Below the pieces are notes generated by a model, which worked only from the letters and a program-made list of their open reading frames with translations, made no database searches and had not been told where the DNA came from. The translations under genes were made by a program, and so were the position numbers. From Gracilibacillus suaedae (lineage in GTDB: Bacteria > Bacillota > Bacilli > Bacillales > Amphibacillaceae): a stretch of DNA of 64,000 bases. The DNA lies in the NCBI RefSeq assembly GCF_017599345.1, contig NZ_JAGFVL010000040.1, forward strand, positions 1 to 64,000. The letters run 5' to 3'. Below, piece after piece: positions 45,858 to 52,909 of the stretch (positions are counted from its first letter, which is position 1; each line of letters opens with the position of its first letter).

Positions 45858-47510
45858 TTATTCCCCAGCCATAATCGCTAGATTCTCTTGCCATTTTTCA
45901 GTTTGAAATTCAAGGAGTTGTTGATAACCTACATCTCGAGCCGCTGTTTCAGCTTCTGCCATAATCTGCTCGACTTCTTCATCGCTTTGTGCATAAACTG
46001 CTTTGGCACGAGCCTCCTCAAAAATTTCTCCTACACGTTGCTGGATAATCCCCTCCTCACTTTCGGGGATCGGACTTATATTTAAATATTGTGTTGCGTC
46101 ATATTGTGTATCCCAAGTAATCGTATTTTGCCAATGTGTTGTCCAGTTACGATGTTCTTCAGGTAAGGTTTCTTCAAATTTAGCTTTCGCTGTATCTAAG
46201 AAATTTGAATTCCCATTCCATTGAAAATTAGCTGTATCTTCTTCCACTTTCGCTAAACCTTCAGGGTCTTCATAGTATTTTTCCGTAAATTGCGGGAATC
46301 CTTCTTCATCAAATCCATCCCAATATTCCCCCTCAGGACCAAATATGAGTGAAGCCTGCCCTTCAGGTCCTGTTAACCAATCTAAGAAAGCAAAAACTTT
46401 CTCTGGATCTTCTGCGCCTTTGGTAATAACGCTCACATTCCATCCCATCATGTTATAAGAACCTGGATAGATTTCATTTGGATCTAATCCTTTTTTATGA
46501 ATCGGATGAATCATGAAATATCCTCCATCAGAATCTTCTTCCAACAGATTATAATGACCTGTTCTGGCATGGTCTGTCGGACTTGCAGAAGCGAAAACGG
46601 CTATGTTACCTGATGTGACTTTCTCAATAACCATATCCTGATCTTGCGTCAATGCATCCTGTGTAATTAATCCATCACGGAACAATTTACTAACATATTG
46701 TAAAGATTCGATATAATTCTCATCCGTAAAAATGGACGTTAACTGATCTCCGCTCTGGACCGCTACATTGTTAATGTTAGCCGGAGATTCTCCCTCGGCA
46801 AAAGCAGAATATAACACATTAATCCCTTGACCATCTATACCTGTTTCAAACGGAATAACATTTGGATAATTCTCTTTTACTAATTGTAAGTATTCATATA
46901 GATCTTCTGTAGTCTCTAATGGAGGAGATCCTAGATCTTCGTAAATTCCTTTATTTATGACATACCCTGCATTACCAAATGGGCTGGAATTATACCAGTT
47001 TGGAAATTGGTATAACTTGCCGTCATCTGAACGAAGCATATTAATACCTTCTTCACCAAACCAGTCTCTTAAATTCGTATATTTATCAAGATAAGGATCC
47101 AATGGTACAAGTGCTCCACCTTCTCGTAATCTTTCGACAGATGCTCCACGATCTGTCCAAATAAAATCAGGCAGCTCATCACCTGCAATCATCGTGGTTA
47201 ATTTTTGTTCAGCATTCCCGCCGCCGTCAATCGCAGTTATATCTACTTTTTTATTCTCTTTGATCCAAGCAGTTGCTACATCATCCCCCCATCCAGGCAT
47301 GGTGTACCAGTCATAATTGCCAAACATTGAAATTTCCAGTGGCTCCTCGCCTAATACAAATAAGTCATCCTCTTCACCTGCTTCGTCTGATTCGGAATCA
47401 TTTGTCTCTTCTTCTACACTTTCAGTGGTGTCACTATCAGAACATCCAATAACAATTCCAACAGTTAATAATACAAGTAACAGATACCAATGAAATCTCC
47501 TTTTCCTCAT
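45858..47510 (-). CDS. Large sugar-binding lipoprotein (LplA/YtcQ type)
   Basis: About 550 residues from the ATG at 47510 (AAAGGGG nine bases upstream). The longer frame reaches 47573 but the signal peptide starts properly here: MRKRRF, hydrophobic core, lipobox IVIGC. A very acidic linker (DSDTTESVEEETNDSESDE) precedes a binding fold rich in Trp and Tyr (AMFGNYDWYTMPGWGD region). Proteins of this size serve importers of complex oligosaccharides. Operon order is permease, permease, binding protein, YesL. Substrate unknown; the divergent LPMO suggests chitin fragments. Confidence 0.88.
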   Translation of the reverse strand: MRKRRFHWYLLLVLLTVGIVIGCSDSDTTESVEEETNDSESDEAGEEDDLFVLGEEPLEISMFGNYDWYTMPGWGDDVATAWIKENKKVDITAIDGGGNAEQKLTTMIAGDELPDFIWTDRGASVERLREGGALVPLDPYLDKYTNLRDWFGEEGINMLRSDDGKLYQFPNWYNSSPFGNAGYVINKGIYEDLGSPPLETTEDLYEYLQLVKENYPNVIPFETGIDGQGINVLYSAFAEGESPANINNVAVQSGDQLTSIFTDENYIESLQYVSKLFRDGLITQDALTQDQDMVIEKVTSGNIAVFASASPTDHARTGHYNLLEEDSDGGYFMIHPIHKKGLDPNEIYPGSYNMMGWNVSVITKGAEDPEKVFAFLDWLTGPEGQASLIFGPEGEYWDGFDEEGFPQFTEKYYEDPEGLAKVEEDTANFQWNGNSNFLDTAKAKFEETLPEEHRNWTTHWQNTITWDTQYDATQYLNISPIPESEEGIIQQRVGEIFEEARAKAVYAQSDEEVEQIMAEAETAARDVGYQQLLEFQTEKWQENLAIMAGE

Positions 47511-47572
47511 ACCCTTCAACCCCTTTTTAAAATTTTTATTTAAAGCACTAGCCTTAAACCAATTTCTTTGCA

Positions 47573-48469
47573 CTACTCTTTCAATGATCCGATTAGTACC
47601 CCTTTCACAAAGTGTTTTTGAACAAACGGATAAACTAATATAATCGGAATTGTCGCTACCATCATCGTGGCCATTGATAAAGATTTCCCGGTAACTTTCG
47701 CTACATTGGACATGTGTGCTAAAGCTCCCGCATCGAGCTGACTCATTTGTGATGTTACAGTATTGGAATTCAATACTTGTCGAAGTAAAGTCTGGATTGG
47801 TATCAAGTTTTCTGAAGAAATATAAATACTAGGAAAAAACCAATCATTCCAATGGAATACAGCGGTAAACAAGGATAACGTTGCGATCACAGGTCCTGAC
47901 AAAGGTAGCACAATCCGAAAGAAAATTTGCCAATTCCCACATCCATCTATCTTGGCTGATTCCTCCAGCCCTTTAGGCAGTTGTTGAAAGAAGGTACGGA
48001 AAATAATCATATTCCAAACTAACACAAGTGTTGGGATAATCATCGCCCAAAAAGAATCCATCAATCCTATCCCCCTAACAAGTAGAAAAGTGGGAATTAG
48101 ACCACCACTAAAAAACATCGTTAACAAACAGAAAATCATAAAAAATTTTCTACCAATCAGTTCTTTTTTGGACAAGCCATACGCCAGAAGTGCGGTGACA
48201 AGAACAGATAGAAAAGTACCTATTACCGTCCTTAACACAGAGATCAAAAAAGCATTCAGTAATCTTTTATCCTGAAAGACGATTTGATAATTTTCCAATG
48301 TGAAATCTCGTGGCCAAAAAGTTACACCGCCTAGCATGGTGTCCTGCCCACTATTAAAGGAAATCACTAACGAATTCCAAAATGGATAGAACGTTACAAA
48401 GCCTAATAAAATTAGGAAAATATATATGCTGACTATCATGATCCGGTCACCAAATGTCGGTTTTATCAT
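47573..48469 (-). CDS. ABC transporter permease (LplC/YtcP type)
   Basis: 298 residues from the ATG at 48469 (AGAGGTG eight bases upstream; an ATG at 48490 is in frame but would include the SD). Six membrane helices. EAA motif LEESAKIDGCGNWQIFFRIVLPLSG and the family's C-terminal QKHFVKGVLIGSLKE. Inner-membrane half of the importer for the LplA-type binding protein. Confidence 0.92.
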   Translation of the reverse strand: MIKPTFGDRIMIVSIYIFLILLGFVTFYPFWNSLVISFNSGQDTMLGGVTFWPRDFTLENYQIVFQDKRLLNAFLISVLRTVIGTFLSVLVTALLAYGLSKKELIGRKFFMIFCLLTMFFSGGLIPTFLLVRGIGLMDSFWAMIIPTLVLVWNMIIFRTFFQQLPKGLEESAKIDGCGNWQIFFRIVLPLSGPVIATLSLFTAVFHWNDWFFPSIYISSENLIPIQTLLRQVLNSNTVTSQMSQLDAGALAHMSNVAKVTGKSLSMATMMVATIPIILVYPFVQKHFVKGVLIGSLKE

Positions 48470-48493
48470 TTGTTCTTCACCTCTTCTCATTCT

Positions 48494-49453
48494 TTACCAA
48501 AGACTGTTGCCATTCCTACGAGCAATATAATTTGCTAAAGTTAACAAACCTACACTTATGATCGCTTTAAATAATCCAATTGCCGTCGCATAGGAATACC
48601 TTCCGCTTCCGATCCCTACCCGGTAAACATAGGTATCAATGACATCGGAAACAGACCGTAATATTGCCGAATCTCCTAAAATTAATAAATCTTCGAAACC
48701 AGCATTTAATAAATTTCCTACTTCTAAAATAAAGAAGATAATAATGATAGGCATAATAGAGGGTATTGTTATTAAAAAGATTTGCTTGAATCGACTAGCA
48801 CCATCTAACGCTGCAGCTTCATAAAGTTGAGGATCCACTCCTGCAATTGCTGCAATATAAACTATCGAAGCAAAACCAATCGATTTCCATAGATTTGTAG
48901 AAACGATAATCGTCCAAAAGTATTCAGGGATTGCCAGAAAATTAATCGATTCATCAATCAACCCCGTTTTTTCTAATGCAATATTTAAACTGCCATTGTC
49001 TGTCGATAATATCGACATCGCAAATCCTGCAACAATAACCCAAGACAAAAAATGTGGCAAATAAGTGATAGTTTGCACTGTTCTTTTGAAGGCCATGTTT
49101 TTTACTTCATTTAACATAAGAGCAAGCATGATTGGTGCAGGAAAACATATCAAAATCTTCAATCCACTGATAACAAAGGTATTACGCAATATTTCCAGAA
49201 ACCTTGGATCAGAAAAAAACATTTTAAAATGCTCTAGTCCAACCCATTCACTCCCCATCATTCCCTCAAATATGTCATAATTCTGAAAAGCCATTAACAC
49301 ACCATACATCGGTATATAGTTAAAAATAAAAATAAAGATCAGACCAGGTATTACCATCATTTGCAAGTCAAACTGACCAAAGTATCTCTTGAAAAAGCTT
49401 TTCTTCTTATTAACCTTTATACCTTTTGTGATAACCTCCGATTTCACACCCAT
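48494..49453 (-). CDS. ABC transporter permease (LplB/YteP type)
   Basis: 319 residues with a basic N-terminal tail, six helices and EAA motif LYEAAALDGASRFKQIFLITIPSI. MYGVLMAFQNYDIFEGMMGSEWVGLEHF is characteristic of LplB/YteP proteins. First gene of the operon. SD AAGGAGG lies unusually close (three bases) to the annotated ATG; a GTG two codons later has a better distance. A promoter and a leader terminator lie upstream. Confidence 0.92.
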   Translation of the reverse strand: MGVKSEVITKGIKVNKKKSFFKRYFGQFDLQMMVIPGLIFIFIFNYIPMYGVLMAFQNYDIFEGMMGSEWVGLEHFKMFFSDPRFLEILRNTFVISGLKILICFPAPIMLALMLNEVKNMAFKRTVQTITYLPHFLSWVIVAGFAMSILSTDNGSLNIALEKTGLIDESINFLAIPEYFWTIIVSTNLWKSIGFASIVYIAAIAGVDPQLYEAAALDGASRFKQIFLITIPSIMPIIIIFFILEVGNLLNAGFEDLLILGDSAILRSVSDVIDTYVYRVGIGSGRYSYATAIGLFKAIISVGLLTLANYIARRNGNSLW

Positions 49454-49534
49454 TTGCCTCCTTATCCCATTTTTTTAAATCAAGAACGACTGTACTTACA
49501 CACTCCTGGCAAAGTCATCGCATTTCTTACACAT

Positions 49535-49585
49535 AAAAAAAAGAGAACATAAACTCCCAGACATTTCTAAGATGATTATGTTCTC
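49535..49585 (-). terminator. Leader terminator of the LplABC-type operon
   Basis: Arms GAGAACATAA (49543-49552) and TTATGTTCTC (49576-49585) followed on the minus strand by eight U residues. It sits about 20 bases after the predicted start of transcription and 80 bases before the first gene, so the operon can be expressed only if this hairpin is bypassed. Confidence 0.8.
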
Positions 49586-49602
49586 GTTGATAAAATTTAT
49601 TG

Positions 49603-49640
49603 GATAAGATAACTATACCAATTTACAGTGTGGAATGCAA
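49603..49640 (-). promoter_or_regulatory. Promoter and possible operator of the LplABC-type operon
   Basis: Minus strand TTGCAT (-35, 49635-49640), 17-base spacer, TATAGT (-10, 49612-49617). The -10 is part of GTATAGTTATCTTATC (49603-49618), a weak match to the GTATAGAC palindrome. Confidence 0.6.
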
Positions 49641-49728
49641 TCCTTTTTTGTGTTTTAGTTAAGAACGGATAAATTTATTGATTAGTTTTTCTTTTATAGG
49701 ATTTTTTTACTAAATTTCTTCGTTACTA

Positions 49729-49757
49729 TTGAATTAAACACTTGCATCCTCTATGAT
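49729..49757 (+). promoter_or_regulatory. Promoter of the LPMO gene
   Basis: TTGAAT (-35), 17 bases, TATGAT (-10), giving a leader of about 120 bases. The leader contains a second SD-like AAGGAGGTGG at 49791-49800 with no start codon in reach. Confidence 0.55.
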
Positions 49758-49848
49758 ATAAAATGTAAGGGTTTTCTTTTCATGGTAGAAAAAGGAGGTG
49801 GAATCCGAAATTATTGAGGCTCTTACCCAATATTTTTCGCTTATATAG

Positions 49849-49864
49849 GTATAGACTTCTAGTA
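49849..49864 (+). promoter_or_regulatory. GTATAGAC-type operator candidate before the LPMO
   Basis: GTATAGACTTCTAGTA, sharing GTATAGAC-WW-CTA with the sites at 31121 and 40297. It ends 22 bases before the ATG, directly before a TATAAT and the SD. Confidence 0.45.
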
Positions 49865-49886
49865 TTATAATCAAGGAGGAGAAAAG

Positions 49887-50843
49887 ATGAGTATAAAAAT
49901 TAGTAATCTTAGTTTTCTAAAAGTCGCATTGATGGTTGTTGGATTATTTGGTGTGTCTTTAGCTTTCACCACGATGGTTTCTGCTCATGGATATGTTAGT
50001 AATCCCGAAAGTAGGGCTCTACTATGTGCAGATGGGGTTAATGTTGATTGTGGGGCTGTAGTTTATGAACCACAGAGCCTTGAGGGACCTGGTAACTTTC
50101 CTGAAGCAGGGGTAGCAGATGGACAGATTGCCAGTGCTGGAGGCGTCTTTCCTAAATTAGACGAACAATCTGAAAATCGTTGGGCGAAAGTTCCGATGTC
50201 AAGTGGCGCCTTTACCTTTGAATGGACATTAACTGCTGCACATGCATCATACAATTGGGATTACTATATTACAAAAGAAGGATGGGATCCTAATTCTCCG
50301 TTAGAACGATCAGATTTTGAATTATTCTGTACACATAATGATAATGGACAACGCCCTGATTTCACGACAACACATGATTGTGAAATTCCTCAAAGGTCAG
50401 GATATCATGTTATACTTGCGTATTGGGAAGTAGCTGATACAGCAAATGGTTTTTATCAAGTAATTGATGCTAACTTTGACGGGGAATTTGAGCCTGGAGA
50501 TCCTGGGGAACCAGGTGAACCTGATCCGGAAAAACCTGGTGACACACCGGAATGGGATCCAAATGCTGTTTATTTAAATGGTGATCAAGTTTCTTATAAT
50601 GGAAACGTTTATCAAGCAAAGTGGTGGACACAAGGAGATACTCCCGGTGAATCAGACGTATGGGAATTGGTAAGCGGGGACGCACCTGAAACGCCTGAAC
50701 AGCCTGAAGTTCCAGAATGGTCCAGTACCACTGCATATAATGGTGGAGATCGTGTTTCATATCAAGGTGTCATATATGAAGCACTCTGGTGGACACAAGG
50801 TGAAACACCTAACACAAGTGACGTATGGATTGTCGTGAGTTGA
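49887..50843 (+). CDS. AA10 lytic polysaccharide monooxygenase with two CBM5 modules
   Basis: 318 residues. A Sec signal peptide is cut after VSA, exposing His34, the first copper ligand (HGYVSNPESRALLC); the second is His119 in LTAAHASYNW. The catalytic domain spans 34-200, then an acidic Pro/Gly/Glu linker and two CBM5/12 chitin-binding modules (about 222-263 and 274-317) with paired Trp in YQAKWWTQGDTP and YEALWWTQGETP. AA10 enzymes of this form cleave crystalline chitin oxidatively, mostly at C1, leaving aldonic acid ends. SD AAGGAGGAG. Monocistronic with its own terminator. Confidence 0.95.
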   Translation: MSIKISNLSFLKVALMVVGLFGVSLAFTTMVSAHGYVSNPESRALLCADGVNVDCGAVVYEPQSLEGPGNFPEAGVADGQIASAGGVFPKLDEQSENRWAKVPMSSGAFTFEWTLTAAHASYNWDYYITKEGWDPNSPLERSDFELFCTHNDNGQRPDFTTTHDCEIPQRSGYHVILAYWEVADTANGFYQVIDANFDGEFEPGDPGEPGEPDPEKPGDTPEWDPNAVYLNGDQVSYNGNVYQAKWWTQGDTPGESDVWELVSGDAPETPEQPEVPEWSSTTAYNGGDRVSYQGVIYEALWWTQGETPNTSDVWIVVS

Positions 50844-50896
50844 GATTCAAAATACATTAAAAAATAACAAAACCTCCGAGGTATAATAAAGAATTA

Positions 50897-50930
50897 CCCC
50901 TGTTTCAAAATATATGATACAGGGGCTTTT
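50897..50930 (+). terminator. Terminator after the LPMO gene
   Basis: Stem CCCCTGT/ACAGGGG with a 15-base loop, followed by CUUUU. Confidence 0.85.
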
Positions 50931-50961
50931 ACACATCATAATTACCTGTTAATATAATAAA

Positions 50962-52887
50962 TTACTTTTCTCTTATCCAAACTAACATTTCATTCTCACC
51001 TCTATTACTCCATGCGTAGTAAGGAATTGCTATTAATTCTTTTTCTATAAAGGATGGTAGAGCTGTTGTATAGAGTTGGTCTTGAATTTTTTCAGTATCT
51101 GTTTGGAAGCCTGTTCCTTTTACAATCATCAGACCATTTAAGAGGGAAGCATTAAAGTCTACTGAAAATGTTTGATTCGAATCTAGTTGGATATCTTGTA
51201 AATTTGCTCCATTATCAATTTCTTCCAGGCAATAGACGATTGGCCCACGTTGAAGTGCCACTTTACCTGCATTTTCACGTACAGCTGGATGTGATCTAAC
51301 GGTTTCTACTGGCATATCTAGAAGTAATGTTACTTCATCATCTGGATGCCATTCTTTGTTAACTTTTGCATATCCTTTCACTTTTTCTACTGGATATTCC
51401 GTGCCATTAATGAACAGTTGGCTTTTTTTACACCAACTTGGAATTCTTAATGCCAATGTAAAGGATGTTGGCTTTTTCAAATCTAAACGAAAGTTAATAT
51501 TTCCATCCCAAGGATAATTAGATTGTTGTTCTACGTTAACAAGCTCACCATCCATTATAAATTCAGTTTCACCACTAATATATAAATGGACATACAGTTC
51601 TTTCTGATTAGCAGAATAAATATATTGACCGAGGGAAGCTAATAATCTAGCAATGTTCGGTGGACAGCAAGCACAACCGAACCAAGGTTGTCTTGTTGTT
51701 TTAACTGAATTCATATCATGTCTACAGTTTGTTGTGTGTGGCCAAACTTCTAATGGATTCACATAGAAATAGCTTTTACCATCTAATGCAATACCACTTA
51801 ACGCCCCATTATATAATACTCGTTCTAACACATCCGTATACTTAGAATCGGCCGCTATTTGCACCATACGTTGAGCCCACATGATTAGTGCAACCGAAGC
51901 ACATGTTTCGGTATATGCTCTATCATTTGGTAAATCATAATCGACCGTAAATCTTTCTTGATGTGCAGATGAACCAATCCCACCAGTTACATACATTCTC
52001 TTATTAACGGTATTCTCCCAAAGGGCGTGACAAACCTCCAATAGTTCTTCGTCTTCTAATTCGCTTGCCAAATCGACCATACCACTATATAAATAGGTGG
52101 CACGAACCGAATGCCCTTCAGCTGTTCGTTGCTCTCTAATTGGTAAATGAGCTTGATAATAACTATAATCATTTTCAGGCTTTTCGCCACGATTTTTAGT
52201 TTCTTCATCAAAGAAATGATGTGGAGTTCTTCTGCCTCTTTCCTCGATAAAAAACTTACACAAATTGATATACGCCTCTTTGCCAGTTATCCTATATAAT
52301 TTCATCAAAGCAAGCTCAATTTCAGGATGTCCTGGATATCCAGCAAGCTTTCCATCATCTTCTCCAATTACCTCTGTAATATGCTCAATTGCTTTATTGA
52401 CGATCTGTATAATTTGGTCTTTTCCTGTTGCTTCATAATAGGCTACTGCCGCCTCAATTAAATGACCAATACAATACAATTCATGATCATCTTTTAAATT
52501 CGTCCATTTTTTATCTGGATGATTAACACTAAAATAGGTGTTGAGGTAACCATTTTCTTCTTGTGCTTCTTCAATTAATTGGATAACTTCATCCATAATC
52601 TCCTCCCATTTGTTACTTTTCTCCATATGAAGGGTGTATGCTACTGTTTCCATCCATTTGTACAAATCACTATCTTGAAAAACCATGCCATAATGCTTAC
52701 CATTTGATCTACCAGCTGCTATTTCAAAATTTTTGACCGTTCGGCTCGGTTCAGCTCCAGGTATCCGGTCATTTAAAGCATTCCACTGATATGGAATGAT
52801 GGAATCTTTTACAAGGTTTTGCCATGGACTCCAAAATGCATCCTTAATCTTCACTTGCGAAAGCTGAATTGGTGTCATCTTATTCAT
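50962..52887 (-). CDS. GH127 glycoside hydrolase, beta-L-arabinofuranosidase family
   Basis: 641 residues. The (alpha/alpha)6 barrel carries the metal/nucleophile set of GH127: Glu in AYTETCASVALI and the Cys pair in WFGCACCPPNIARLLASLG. The beta-sandwich C-terminus follows (RIPSWCKKSQLFING). GH127 enzymes remove beta-L-arabinofuranose from plant glycans and glycoproteins, by a Cys nucleophile. No signal peptide, so it acts on imported sugars. Last gene of the LacI-controlled operon; the substrate cannot be fixed because the family is broader than its tested members. Confidence 0.88.
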   Translation of the reverse strand: MNKMTPIQLSQVKIKDAFWSPWQNLVKDSIIPYQWNALNDRIPGAEPSRTVKNFEIAAGRSNGKHYGMVFQDSDLYKWMETVAYTLHMEKSNKWEEIMDEVIQLIEEAQEENGYLNTYFSVNHPDKKWTNLKDDHELYCIGHLIEAAVAYYEATGKDQIIQIVNKAIEHITEVIGEDDGKLAGYPGHPEIELALMKLYRITGKEAYINLCKFFIEERGRRTPHHFFDEETKNRGEKPENDYSYYQAHLPIREQRTAEGHSVRATYLYSGMVDLASELEDEELLEVCHALWENTVNKRMYVTGGIGSSAHQERFTVDYDLPNDRAYTETCASVALIMWAQRMVQIAADSKYTDVLERVLYNGALSGIALDGKSYFYVNPLEVWPHTTNCRHDMNSVKTTRQPWFGCACCPPNIARLLASLGQYIYSANQKELYVHLYISGETEFIMDGELVNVEQQSNYPWDGNINFRLDLKKPTSFTLALRIPSWCKKSQLFINGTEYPVEKVKGYAKVNKEWHPDDEVTLLLDMPVETVRSHPAVRENAGKVALQRGPIVYCLEEIDNGANLQDIQLDSNQTFSVDFNASLLNGLMIVKGTGFQTDTEKIQDQLYTTALPSFIEKELIAIPYYAWSNRGENEMLVWIREK

Positions 52888-52909
52888 CGTTTATTCCTCC
52901 TCGTGTATG

